Below, piece by piece: positions 51,707 through 60,961 of a stretch of DNA of 64,000 bases (position 1 is the stretch's first letter; every line of letters starts with the position of its first letter). The position numbers were made by a program, and so were the translations under genes. Location of the stretch: the NCBI GenBank assembly GCA_023398375.1, contig JAEWSH010000084.1:62001-126000 (forward strand), given 5' to 3'. Source of the DNA: Bacillota bacterium (lineage in GTDB: Bacteria; Bacillota; Clostridia; Lachnospirales; Lachnospiraceae). Below the pieces are notes generated by a model. It was not told the DNA's origin and searched no databases. It saw only the letters and a list, made by a program, of their open reading frames with translations.

Positions 51707-52537
51707 CTACTGTATATTTGATTTAGTTTCTTCCCTTTTATCGCTGTTTCTCCTTATTATGGTGTGAAAATATGCAGCCATGGAGTAGTATATAGGTATT
51801 GTTAAAAAAACGACCCAGCCTGGATGCCACATATTTTTATAGAATCCTAATAGCAAAAAGACTCCTGTTACAAATACCGGGTATGCAAAACGATTCGGAT
51901 CTTTGTGCCTGATCATTGATATGGTGCTGTGTATTAAAGGAATCAATAAGAATAACAGTAATCCCGTTCCCCACATATTATAAAAAAATCCAATCAGAAT
52001 ATATAGTAATACAATAATCATGTCAATCGGAAACTGGTATGCTTCATGATAATACTTCCAGTCCTCCTTTTTATATTGTCTTCCATTTACATATACACCA
52101 TTTTTATCAATATGCACATTATCACGGCTCTTCTTGTCATCTACATGTATACCATTCCACCCCACATGAACTTCACTTCCGTCTTTATCCTTTACATGCA
52201 CACCTCTGACACCAACGTGCACATATTCATTATTTTTATAATAGTCATAATTATTATCTGCTGCCGAAGCACTTTCTCTGGATGTATTTTGTTCTGCCTG
52301 TTCAGTTTCTTCTATATCAGGCCTTGGGATCTCATCCTCCGTCTGAAGCAATTCATCCAAAGAGATCCCATATAATCTTGCAAGCATGATTAAATTGTCG
52401 GTATCCGGGGAAGCTTCCGCTCTCTCCCATTTACTGACTGCCTGACGGCTGATTCCCAGTTTTTCTGCCAATGCCTCCTGTGATAGATTTTTTTCTTTCC
52501 GTAAATTTACTAATCGATTTGCGATTTCAATATTCAT
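51707..52537 (-). CDS. XRE-family regulator with tandem beta repeats and membrane segments
   Basis: 276 residues. The HTH (about 6-60: LRKEKNLSQEALAEKLGIS, then QAVSKWERA) is followed by an acidic linker, then three copies of a 10-residue pattern VH[VI]xxxG[VI][HY]V at 106-115, 123-132 and 141-150, spaced 17-18 residues. Three or four membrane segments fill 170-265. So a DNA-binding head is tied to the membrane through a beta-repeat stalk. Function unknown; signal-dependent or envelope-linked regulation is a guess. An inverted repeat at its promoter suggests self-control. Confidence 0.85.
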   Translation of the reverse strand: MNIEIANRLVNLRKEKNLSQEALAEKLGISRQAVSKWERAEASPDTDNLIMLARLYGISLDELLQTEDEIPRPDIEETEQAEQNTSRESASAADNNYDYYKNNEYVHVGVRGVHVKDKDGSEVHVGWNGIHVDDKKSRDNVHIDKNGVYVNGRQYKKEDWKYYHEAYQFPIDMIIVLLYILIGFFYNMWGTGLLLFLLIPLIHSTISMIRHKDPNRFAYPVFVTGVFLLLGFYKNMWHPGWVVFLTIPIYYSMAAYFHTIIRRNSDKREETKSNIQ

Positions 52538-52580
52538 ATAATATCCTCCTCTTATCTTGCCCTGATTATAGGAAGAAGTG

Positions 52581-52630
52581 TATTGGTTGCACTACCAATT
52601 CTAGTTATCATCGTGTCAACTATTGGTTGC
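52581..52630 (-). promoter_or_regulatory. Promoter region with repeated GCAACCAATA sites
   Basis: A consensus TTGACA -35 (52614-52619, minus) is flanked by two copies of GCAACCAATA (52581-52590, 52621-52630), exactly 40 bases apart. The nearer one forms an inverted repeat ATTGGT, six bases, ACCAAT (52582-52599). A good -10 is not clear (GGTAGT). The regulator encoded just downstream may bind here. Confidence 0.45.
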
Positions 52631-52662
52631 GCCTCTCTAAAACACTGACTTTCTCAATACTT

Positions 52663-54549
52663 CTACTCAATAGTATCCTTATGAAAAAATGCATAGATAT
52701 CTTCCGCAATATTCATTGGAATATCTGGAACTTGCATAAGCTCATCCACTTTTGCATCCTTGATTTCCTGAATATTTGAAAAATACCTCATGAGTGATTT
52801 TCTTCTGGCTGGTCCGATTCCAGGAATATCATCCAATACTGATTTCACTTGTGTCTTACTTCGGAGTGAACGGTGATATTCAATTGCAAACCGGTGGGCT
52901 TCATCCTGAATCCTTGTTATTAATTTGAATCCTTCTGAATCTTTATCGATTGGAATTTCGATATTATTATAATACAATCCTCTCGTCCGATGATTATCAT
53001 CCTTGACCATACCGCAGACAGCAATGCCAACCTGCAGCTCCTGTAATACCTCCAATGCGATATTTACCTGTCCACGTCCGCCATCCATCAATATCAGGTC
53101 AGGGAATTTCGTAAAACTTCCTAATTCATGTTCTATCTCTTTTGTATCCAGATCTTTCTTTTCTTCTATACCATGCCGCAATCGTCTGGTCAATACTTCC
53201 CTCATGCAAGCATAGTCATCCTGTCCTGTAACTGTTTTGATTTTAAATTTACGATAATCGCTTCTTTTTGGTTTTCCTTTTTCATATACCACCATAGATC
53301 CAACTGTTTCAAAACCACTTATGTTAGAAATGTCAAAAGCTTCCATTCTTTGAATGGAATCAAGATGCAGCAGCTTTGCAATCTCTTTTACTGCTCCTAT
53401 GGTTCTGCCCTCCTCACGTTTGATACGTTCTCTGTCTTTGCTTAGGACCAGCATTGCATTTTGTGCAGCCAATTCCACAAGCTTTTCTTTATTTCCAATT
53501 TTAGGAACTTTAATCCGTACCTTACTGCCCTTTCTTAAACTCAGCCATTGTTCCACAATTTCCGTGTCTTCCATTTCTTCCTGCAACATTAATTCTTTGG
53601 GAATAAAGGGTGTTCCTGCATAATATTGTTTCACAAAATCAGATAGAATTTGTCCAGGTTCATCTTCAGACACTTGTGTCATATAGAAGTGCTCCCTGCC
53701 GATCAATTTTCCTGCACGTATAAAAAACACTTGAACAACTGCATCTCTTTCACCTTTGGCAAGTGCAATGACGTCTTTGTCTTCAAAGTCACTGTCTGTA
53801 ATTTTCTGTTTCTGTGCTACCATCTTAACACTGGATAATAATTCGCGATATTCAATTGCAGCCTCAAATTCCATGTTTTCGGCGGCTTCTTCCATTTTTT
53901 CTTCAAGTTCCCGAATGATCGGCTTATAATTACCATTTAAGAATTCCAATGCTTTAGTAACTTTTTCTGCATATTTTTCCTGTGTAATATAATTCTGGCA
54001 TGGAGCCATGCATTGTTTTATGTGGTAGTTCAAACAGGGTCTGTCTTTACCGATATCTCTTGGAAATACTTTATTACAGGTCCTCAATTGATACAATTTA
54101 TTGATTAATTCAATTGTGTTTTTTACGGCACCTGCACTTGTAAATGGACCAAAATATTTCGATTTGTCCTTCTTCATAGATCTTGAGAAAAGAACTCTCG
54201 GATATGCTTCACTAACTGTGGCCTTAATGTATGGATATGTTTTATCATCTTTTAACATAGTATTGTATTTAGGACTATATTCTTTAATCAGGTTGTTCTC
54301 AAGAACAAGGGCTTCCAGTTCTGAATCGGTCACAATATATTCAAACCTTGCAATCTGTGATACCATTTTTTGAATTTTAAGCGTTTTTTTGGTACTTGAG
54401 CGAAAATAAGACTTCACTCTGTTTTTTAGAATAATCGCTTTTCCTACGTATATAGTCGCATCATTTTTATCATGCATAATGTATACGCCGGGCTTGGCAG
54501 GTAATTTTTTCAATTCTGTTTCTATATCAAATAATTCTGTCTGTTCCAT
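52663..54549 (-). CDS. Excinuclease ABC subunit C (UvrC)
   Basis: 628 residues from the ATG behind GAGGAA; an upstream in-frame GTG reads through that site. The GIY-YIG nuclease domain is at about 15-95 (KPGVYIMHD, then TIYVGKAI), the UVR interaction motif near 205-235, the RNase H-like second nuclease around 370-530 with AFDISNISG and LMDGGRGQVN, and a C-terminal HhH pair (LDDIPGIGPARRKSLM). It makes both incisions in nucleotide excision repair. Confidence 0.97.
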   Translation of the reverse strand: MEQTELFDIETELKKLPAKPGVYIMHDKNDATIYVGKAIILKNRVKSYFRSSTKKTLKIQKMVSQIARFEYIVTDSELEALVLENNLIKEYSPKYNTMLKDDKTYPYIKATVSEAYPRVLFSRSMKKDKSKYFGPFTSAGAVKNTIELINKLYQLRTCNKVFPRDIGKDRPCLNYHIKQCMAPCQNYITQEKYAEKVTKALEFLNGNYKPIIRELEEKMEEAAENMEFEAAIEYRELLSSVKMVAQKQKITDSDFEDKDVIALAKGERDAVVQVFFIRAGKLIGREHFYMTQVSEDEPGQILSDFVKQYYAGTPFIPKELMLQEEMEDTEIVEQWLSLRKGSKVRIKVPKIGNKEKLVELAAQNAMLVLSKDRERIKREEGRTIGAVKEIAKLLHLDSIQRMEAFDISNISGFETVGSMVVYEKGKPKRSDYRKFKIKTVTGQDDYACMREVLTRRLRHGIEEKKDLDTKEIEHELGSFTKFPDLILMDGGRGQVNIALEVLQELQVGIAVCGMVKDDNHRTRGLYYNNIEIPIDKDSEGFKLITRIQDEAHRFAIEYHRSLRSKTQVKSVLDDIPGIGPARRKSLMRYFSNIQEIKDAKVDELMQVPDIPMNIAEDIYAFFHKDTIE

Positions 54550-54567
54550 AGGATTCCTCTTCACTTA

Positions 54568-54598
54568 AAAAGGCTCAAGTAAAAAACTCAAGCCTTTT
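54568..54598 (-). terminator. Hairpin terminator between ftsH and uvrC
   Basis: AAAAAGGCT and AGCCTTTT with an inner AGT/ACT pairing, followed by five Ts on the minus strand and then directly by the uvrC ribosome site. It ends the ftsH transcript and may permit some read-through. Confidence 0.7.
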
Positions 54599-54630
54599 CT
54601 GATAGTAATTGAGCGCCGTTAGTTACTATT

Positions 54631-54689
54631 CAGCCATACGGCTTCATAGCAACATTTATGCACAAAATACCTCGCGGTATTTATGGCTG
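54631..54689. repeat. Hairpin element between ftsH and uvrC
   Basis: CAGCCATA (54631-54638) pairs with TATGGCTG (54682-54689), enclosing a second hairpin AAATACC/GGTATTT with a TCGC loop. The sequence CGGCTTCATA inside it also occurs at 44451-44460, next to another hairpin with a similar TCAGCC flank. Confidence 0.45.
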
Positions 54690-54742
54690 CACTGTTTTCT
54701 TTGTTATTCTATTATATATAAACCACGCTAATTTTTTAATTA

Positions 54743-56962
54743 TTATTTTTTATTGTCATCAACTTCATGATTCTGATATACACGATGTTGTAAAATATCT
54801 GCGAACCTTTTCTCTTCTTCACTTCTATTATCAGCTGGTACCTGCTCCGCTTCCTCTTCTTTCGTAATTTCTTCTGGAAATTGTGTTTCGGGCTCATTTT
54901 GCTCGGTAAGCACTGGTTCTTCTAATAATACCTTGTTAATATCTTCCTGTTTATCAGCTTCATCAACTTTCGGTTTATCTGTTTTATCATCCTCCTTTGG
55001 TTCAGGGATCCCCTTCTCCTCACGGAAAATTTTCATAAATTCTTTTCCTGTAATTGTTTCTTTTTCAATTAGATGTGCAGCAAGTTTATCCATTACCTGA
55101 CGATTTTCTTTTAACAACTTTTTAGCCTGCTTATAGCTATCCTTCAGAATTCTTGTTATTTCTATATCGATATCAGCTGCCGTGGTATCACTGCAATTCA
55201 ACGCCGAACGTCCGTCCAGATATTTGCTTTCTACTGTTTCCAGACCAACCAGTCCGAATTTTTTGCTCATACCATACTGCGTTACCATAGCTCTTGCTAT
55301 GCTGGTCGCTTTCTCTATATCATTGGCAGCACCTGTTGTAACATTCTCAAATACAATTTCTTCAGCTGCACGTCCAGCCACCAGGCTGACTAACATATCT
55401 CGCAGTTCTGCTTCTGTGTTCAGGAATTTTTCTTCCTCTGGAACATGCATAACATATCCTAATGCTCCCATCGTTCTTGGAACAATCGTAATCTTTTGTA
55501 CCGGTTCCGAATTCTTTTGTAATGCACTTACCAACGCATGGCCCACTTCATGGTAAGAAACAATTTTTCTCTCTTCCGGTCCCATGATTCGGTCTTTTTT
55601 CTCTTTTCCGACCAGAACAAGTTCAACGGCATCAAATAAATCTTTCTGACAGACATATTCTCTGCCTTCTTTAACTGCATTAATTGCTGCTTCATTAATC
55701 ATGTTTGCAAGATCGGAACCAACTGCCCCACTAGTCGCCAATGCAATTGCATCAAAGTCTACGCTGTCATCCATAAGCACGTCTTTCGCATGAACCTTTA
55801 ATATTTCTACACGGCCTTTTAAATCCGGCTTATCTACTATAACACGCCTGTCAAAACGGCCCGGACGCAATAACGCTTTATCCAATATCTCCGGTCTGTT
55901 TGTTGCAGCAAGAATCAGAATACCCTTTGATGTATCAAAACCATCCATTTCTGACAACAGCTGGTTTAAAGTCTGTTCTCTTTCTTCATTGCCACCACCA
56001 TATTTGGAATCTCTGCTTCGTCCAATGGCATCAATCTCATCAATAAAAATAATGCATGGAGCATTTTTGGTAGCTTCTTTGAACAAGTCTCTTACTCTTG
56101 AAGCACCTACACCTACATACATTTCTATAAAGTCAGAACCTGCAAGTGAAAAAAACGGAACCTTCGCTTCTCCTGCCACCGCCTTTGCAAGTAATGTCTT
56201 ACCAGTACCCGGAGGACCTACAAGTAAAGCGCCTTTTGGAAGTTTTGCACCAATCTTCGCATATTTTGCCGGATTGTGCAGAAAATCTACTACTTCCTGT
56301 AAAGATTCTTTTGCTTCATCTTCTCCGGCTACATCCTTAAACGTAATGCCTGTTTCTTTTTGTACATATACTTTGGCATTGCTCTTACCAACACCCATAG
56401 GTCCGCCGCCGTTGGACATTTTCTTAAACAGCACGCTTAAGACGATCCATATTAGAGCGATCGGCAATACATAGGTCAATAGAATTGAGAGCAGAAATCC
56501 CGAATTATCCTGTACTTCACCTTTCACATCTACATCATGATCGATCAGATAATGTACCAATGTATCATCCTCCACATTTCCAGTATAATATGTGACCGTC
56601 TGCTGTTTCATCTGCAGTGGATTGATATCTGTAGTATTACCAGTATCTTCCTTCATTGTAATATTGATTCTATCAGATGCAAGTTCTACACTTTTCACTT
56701 TTCCATCATCAACCATTTGTAAGAACTCATTATATGAGACTTCATTTACTTCTCCACTTAACAATCGCATGAAATAACTCATACATAATAAAGAAATCAG
56801 TGCAGCTACGAGCAGAAGCACCAGGCTCTGTTTCTTTGGTGCCTGACCGTTCCCCTTGTGGCCATTTGAATTATTTCCACCGCCCGGCGGTGTATTGCGA
56901 TTATTATTCATGCCATTTCCGCCATCATAATTATTAAATTTATTTTCTTGATCTTCCATCAT
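54743..56962 (-). CDS. ATP-dependent membrane zinc protease FtsH
   Basis: 739 residues from the ATG behind GAGGAG. A Gly/Asn-rich cytoplasmic start precedes TM1 (about 46-66) and TM2 (about 155-180). The AAA+ domain has Walker A GPPGTGKT (249-256) and FIDEIDAIGRSR, and the protease domain has HEVGH. The C-terminal tail of about 110 residues is rich in Glu and Lys, longer than usual. It degrades misfolded membrane and regulatory proteins. A consensus promoter precedes it. Confidence 0.97.
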   Translation of the reverse strand: MMEDQENKFNNYDGGNGMNNNRNTPPGGGNNSNGHKGNGQAPKKQSLVLLLVAALISLLCMSYFMRLLSGEVNEVSYNEFLQMVDDGKVKSVELASDRINITMKEDTGNTTDINPLQMKQQTVTYYTGNVEDDTLVHYLIDHDVDVKGEVQDNSGFLLSILLTYVLPIALIWIVLSVLFKKMSNGGGPMGVGKSNAKVYVQKETGITFKDVAGEDEAKESLQEVVDFLHNPAKYAKIGAKLPKGALLVGPPGTGKTLLAKAVAGEAKVPFFSLAGSDFIEMYVGVGASRVRDLFKEATKNAPCIIFIDEIDAIGRSRDSKYGGGNEEREQTLNQLLSEMDGFDTSKGILILAATNRPEILDKALLRPGRFDRRVIVDKPDLKGRVEILKVHAKDVLMDDSVDFDAIALATSGAVGSDLANMINEAAINAVKEGREYVCQKDLFDAVELVLVGKEKKDRIMGPEERKIVSYHEVGHALVSALQKNSEPVQKITIVPRTMGALGYVMHVPEEEKFLNTEAELRDMLVSLVAGRAAEEIVFENVTTGAANDIEKATSIARAMVTQYGMSKKFGLVGLETVESKYLDGRSALNCSDTTAADIDIEITRILKDSYKQAKKLLKENRQVMDKLAAHLIEKETITGKEFMKIFREEKGIPEPKEDDKTDKPKVDEADKQEDINKVLLEEPVLTEQNEPETQFPEEITKEEEAEQVPADNRSEEEKRFADILQHRVYQNHEVDDNKK

Positions 56963-57020
56963 AAATCTCCTCAACGTTGTTACATTTTGGGTATAAAAAT
57001 ACTTTTAAATACCTTATTTT

Positions 57021-57049
57021 AGTATAAAGATAGAATCGTTATAAATCAA
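57021..57049 (-). promoter_or_regulatory. Promoter of ftsH
   Basis: TTGATT (57044-57049), a 17-base spacer and TATACT (57021-57026) on the minus strand, about 60 bases before the ftsH start. Confidence 0.75.
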
Positions 57050-57340
57050 CTGATTTATTATGAAAAATATTCTTTATCTATAAAAACTTTATTAATTGCT
57101 GATAAAAATTACTGATATGAATACTTTCAACTTAAAAGTTAACTTAAAAATATTTTGAATGATCTTTTTTAAGAACAAAATCAAAAGCTCTAGTAATGTG
57201 TTCCGATTTTGTAGTATACTATACTAATTGATATAATGTTTCATGAAAATAAAAAATTGCACAGTTTATCAAATGATATTTATTATTATTAAGAAATCTT
57301 ATATTGCAAAAAAGTACTGGCTTTTTTTAATGAATCATTA
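57050..57340. other. AT-rich spacer between divergent ftsH and pyrG
   Basis: This stretch is very AT rich. I see no gene here: a 67-codon frame (57243-57446) is biased by AT content and lacks a ribosome site. Only the ftsH and pyrG promoters flank it. Confidence 0.5.
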
Positions 57341-57346
57341 TATAAT
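57318..57346 (+). promoter_or_regulatory. Candidate pyrG promoter
   Basis: A good TATAAT at 57341-57346 lies about 100 bases before pyrG. The -35 (TGGCTT, 17 bases upstream) is weak. Confidence 0.5.
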
Positions 57347-57405
57347 AGATAGGTGTTTTTTTATTTCGCAACTTTGGGCGTTTCTATCAACGGGATTATA
57401 TCTAC

Positions 57406-57426
57406 GGCGATTTTGGCGCCTTTTTT
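57406..57426 (+). terminator. Possible attenuator in the pyrG leader
   Basis: GGCG, seven bases, CGCC and then six Ts stand 10 bases before the pyrG ribosome site. GGGC occurs at 57376-57379, and in Bacillus such a G start with an attenuator makes pyrG respond to CTP; but the -10 seen here would not put the start at that GGGC. Confidence 0.45.
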
Positions 57427-57448
57427 ATAGAAGAGAAGGAGATTAGAT

Positions 57449-59056
57449 ATGGCAGTAAAATATGTATTTGTAACAGGTGGCGTTGTATCCGGTCTTGGAA
57501 AAGGAATTACGGCCGCTTCCCTGGGGAGACTGTTAAAAGCACGCGGCTACAAAGTAACTATGCAAAAATTTGACCCTTATATCAATATTGATCCAGGAAC
57601 TATGAACCCTATCCAGCACGGTGAGGTATTTGTTACAGATGATGGTGCAGAGACAGACCTTGACCTTGGTCATTATGAACGATTTATTGATGAAAGTCTG
57701 GACAAGAACTCTAATGTAACAACCGGAAAAATTTATTGGTCAGTATTGCAAAAAGAACGCAGGGGTGATTACGGTGGTGGTACCGTTCAGGTCATTCCGC
57801 ATATTACAAACGAAATCAAAAGTCGTTTCTATAGAAACTTCACTGATAAAGAAACCAGAATCGCTATTATTGAAGTGGGTGGTACTGTTGGTGATATCGA
57901 GAGCCAGCCTTTCTTAGAATCAATTCGGCAATTCCAACATGAGGTGGGAAGAGAAAATGCTATTTTGATTCATGTTACTCTCATTCCCTATTTAAAGGCT
58001 TCTCAGGAAATGAAAACAAAGCCGACTCAGGCTAGTGTAAAAGAATTACAAGGAATGGGAATTCAGCCTGATATCATTGTATGCAGAAGTGAATATCCTA
58101 TTGACACTCAGATGAAAGACAAGATTTCCTTGTTTTGTAACATTCCAAGTAATCATGTCCTTCAAAATCTCGATGTGGAATATTTATATGAAGCTCCACT
58201 TGCTATGGAAAAGGAACGTTTAGCGCAAGTCGCTTGTGAATGTCTGAACCTTGCATGTCCGGATCCTGATCTTACAGATTGGAACTGCATGGTAGAATCT
58301 TTAAAATCTCCTACCAGCGAAGTAAATATTGCACTTGTTGGTAAATATATACAATTACATGATGCTTATATCAGTGTTGTGGAAGCTTTGAAACATGGTG
58401 GTATCTCACACAGAACAACCGTTAATATCAAATGGGTCGATTCCGAATTGGTCACAGAAGAAAATGTTGCAGAAACTTTAAGGGATGTCGATGCTGTTAT
58501 TGTTCCTGGTGGATTTGGAGACCGTGGTATCGATGGTATGATTACTTCTATTCATTATGCCAGAATTAACAAAAAACCTTTTCTCGGAATATGCCTTGGT
58601 ATGCAATTGTCTATCGTAGAATATGCAAGAAATGTAGTTGGTTTTAATGATGCTCACAGCATTGAATTTAATGCCGGTACAACTCATCCTGTTATCGCCC
58701 TAATGCCTGATCAAAATGGAGTGGAAGATATTGGCGGTACTTTAAGGCTCGGTTCTTATCCATGTGTTTTAGATAAAGATACAAAGGCTTATGAATTATT
58801 CGACAATGAGACCATTCATGAGAGACACAGACATCGTTATGAGGTAAATAACGATTTTAGAAATATATTGATCGAACATGGTATGAAATTATCCGGTATC
58901 TCACCCGACGGACGTATTGTTGAGATGTGTGAACTTCCAGATCACCCATTCTTTGTTGCAACACAAGGTCATCCGGAATTAAAATCAAGACCAAACAGAC
59001 CTCATCCACTATTTAAGGGTTTTGTTGGGGCAGCCTTAAAAAATAAGAATAAGTGA
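57449..59056 (+). CDS. CTP synthase PyrG
   Basis: 535 residues, normal length. The synthetase domain opens with KYVFVTGGVVSGLGKGITAASLG; MNPIQHGEVFVTDDGAETDLDLGHYERF is spread over 50-78. The C-terminal class I glutaminase has the nucleophile in GICLGMQ and the His-Glu pair near the end (GHPEL). It converts UTP to CTP. The ATG follows GAAGGAGA. Confidence 0.98.
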   Translation: MAVKYVFVTGGVVSGLGKGITAASLGRLLKARGYKVTMQKFDPYINIDPGTMNPIQHGEVFVTDDGAETDLDLGHYERFIDESLDKNSNVTTGKIYWSVLQKERRGDYGGGTVQVIPHITNEIKSRFYRNFTDKETRIAIIEVGGTVGDIESQPFLESIRQFQHEVGRENAILIHVTLIPYLKASQEMKTKPTQASVKELQGMGIQPDIIVCRSEYPIDTQMKDKISLFCNIPSNHVLQNLDVEYLYEAPLAMEKERLAQVACECLNLACPDPDLTDWNCMVESLKSPTSEVNIALVGKYIQLHDAYISVVEALKHGGISHRTTVNIKWVDSELVTEENVAETLRDVDAVIVPGGFGDRGIDGMITSIHYARINKKPFLGICLGMQLSIVEYARNVVGFNDAHSIEFNAGTTHPVIALMPDQNGVEDIGGTLRLGSYPCVLDKDTKAYELFDNETIHERHRHRYEVNNDFRNILIEHGMKLSGISPDGRIVEMCELPDHPFFVATQGHPELKSRPNRPHPLFKGFVGAALKNKNK

Positions 59057-59072
59057 GTATTTCTTAACGAGT

Positions 59073-59107
59073 AAAATAGGGAATGTGCGCTGCACATTCC
59101 CTATTTT
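59073..59107. terminator. Bidirectional terminator between pyrG and the chemoreceptor gene
   Basis: A perfect 16-base stem (AAAATAGGGAATGTGC and complement, loop GCT) with T tracts on both strands. Confidence 0.92.
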
Positions 59108-59111
59108 ATTT

Positions 59112-60815
59112 TTATTCCAGTGTAAACTGTTCTGCTATTTCCTGTAGTTTCTTTACACTTTCCTTACATTTATTTACGATTTCAAAGTTATCTGTTGTCT
59201 TTGTTACTACTTCAGATGTCTTTTCCGCAATATCCGTGACCCCTGCCGAAGATTCGCCAACCGTTGAATTAATACCAATTAAGGAATTAGATATTTCTGA
59301 AATAGATTCGATCAATTCATGAATCGCATTACCTATATTATTCATGCTGCTCTTAAATGTATTTGCATCTTCACTATACTGTGTACTGACCTCTGCAAAA
59401 TTATGAAAATCATTTTGTACGGTCTGTTCCAGAAACTCAATCATTTCATTCAGACTTTCTGTCAAATTAGTTACAGCACCATTTACTTCATTTACAATCG
59501 AAGTAATATCTCCAACTGTCCGCGAAGTCTGATTCGCAAGATTACCGATCTCAGTTGCAACAACTGCGAACCCTCTGCCTGCTTCTCCTGCTCTTGCTGC
59601 TTCAATGCTTGCGTTCAATGCCAGCAAGCCTGTCTGTGAAGAGATCTCCATAATTGCATTTGTCAATTCATTTATTTTTTCAACTGCTTTAGAATCTTCA
59701 ATTGCTTTCTCTGTCTTAGTCTTAACATTATTATACACATCCGTCGTACGTTTTGTGGCCTGCTCTGTTGTCTTTTTTAATTGCTCAGCACGTACTAAAA
59801 TCGTATCTGAAGATTCTTCTCCGCTCTTAGTCATACGATCAATATCCTCTGCATTTGATTGCATACCTTCAATACTGGAACTGATGGTTTCGGTCGTAGC
59901 TGCTGTTTCCTGCATACCGGCTGCAAGTTCTTCTGTAGTTGCTGAGTTATCCATGCATCTTGCGTTAATATCATTTGAGACAATTGATAATTTGTCAACA
60001 TTGCCTGATATATTTTCGCTTGTTTCCTCTATACTATGTATCATCTCCCGCAATTTGGTCCGCATATCACTGATGGCCTTGGCCATGACACCAGTCTCAT
60101 CTTTCTTGTTGACCAGTTTATGCGTCTTCTCACTTCTGGTGAAATCAAAATCCGCAGTTCTATCTATTACTTCTGTTAACAATTGCAACGGCTTTGTTAC
60201 AATCTTACTTGCAAAATAAGCTATTATTACAAAGAAAACTACCAGCAATAAAATAATGCCGTATGCTCTTGCTGTTGTACTTCTGATTGTTGCATGAATA
60301 TCATCTTCATCTGCTGTTAAAACAAGAATATCATTATTATCTAAAATATCATATGCTGCATATTTTATAACACCTTTAAAATTATATCCAACTGTAGCAT
60401 TTGCTGGTTTTTTTCCTGCCTGCAGTTGGCTCACTAAACCTTTAACAACTTCATTTTCAACTGCATTTCCTACTTTGTCTTCCGTTGGATGATACAACAT
60501 GGTTCCCGTTGAATCAACAAGATATATGTAAGCAGAATCGACTCCTTCAATTCCTACACCGTTCAGAATTTTTGCATACTCATCATAGTTCATCTCAGTG
60601 GAAGTTTCCATTAGTTCTATAATATGTCCATATGCATCTACCAGATCCAGCATACTGTTCTCTGTAGATTTCTGTAAATTTGCCGCGACATTCGGGACAA
60701 TGCTTATAACCGTAATTACACTTGAAATAAATACAGATACCAGTACTAACAGCATAATTTTAAAAGCTATGGAACTAAAAAAACTGATCTTGACTACACT
60801 TTTCTCTTTTCTCAT
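59112..60815 (-). CDS. Methyl-accepting chemotaxis protein
   Basis: 567 residues from the ATG behind GGAGGTGT; the seven-residue extension reads through that site. TM1 (about 18-38), an extracytoplasmic sensor of the Cache type (about 39-185, with AYIYLVDSTGTMLYHPTEDKVG in parts), TM2 (about 188-208), a HAMP region, and a long coiled coil with the signalling tip ETGLLALNASIEAARAGEAGRGFAVVATEI in parts near 420. It signals to CheA. Ligand unknown; no flagellar or che gene is in the window. Confidence 0.95.
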   Translation of the reverse strand: MRKEKSVVKISFFSSIAFKIMLLVLVSVFISSVITVISIVPNVAANLQKSTENSMLDLVDAYGHIIELMETSTEMNYDEYAKILNGVGIEGVDSAYIYLVDSTGTMLYHPTEDKVGNAVENEVVKGLVSQLQAGKKPANATVGYNFKGVIKYAAYDILDNNDILVLTADEDDIHATIRSTTARAYGIILLLVVFFVIIAYFASKIVTKPLQLLTEVIDRTADFDFTRSEKTHKLVNKKDETGVMAKAISDMRTKLREMIHSIEETSENISGNVDKLSIVSNDINARCMDNSATTEELAAGMQETAATTETISSSIEGMQSNAEDIDRMTKSGEESSDTILVRAEQLKKTTEQATKRTTDVYNNVKTKTEKAIEDSKAVEKINELTNAIMEISSQTGLLALNASIEAARAGEAGRGFAVVATEIGNLANQTSRTVGDITSIVNEVNGAVTNLTESLNEMIEFLEQTVQNDFHNFAEVSTQYSEDANTFKSSMNNIGNAIHELIESISEISNSLIGINSTVGESSAGVTDIAEKTSEVVTKTTDNFEIVNKCKESVKKLQEIAEQFTLE

Positions 60816-60961
60816 TTGTAACACCTCCGTGTGCAATGCTTTTATATTGTAATATTTTTAATATATGAAAAGCACAATATATTATACGGATATTTTATCA
60901 TACCAAAGGAATTTTTTCATCTCTTTTCTGTAGTATCAGATCATTACAGTAAAACTTTAAA

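Noticed and set aside
55989..56474. 161-codon frame antisense to ftsH
   Set aside because: It lies entirely opposite the FtsH AAA+ domain and has no ribosome site.
57243..57446. Plus-strand frame of 67 codons before pyrG
   Set aside because: AT-driven composition rich in Phe, Ile and Tyr, with no ribosome site; it also spans the likely pyrG promoter and leader.
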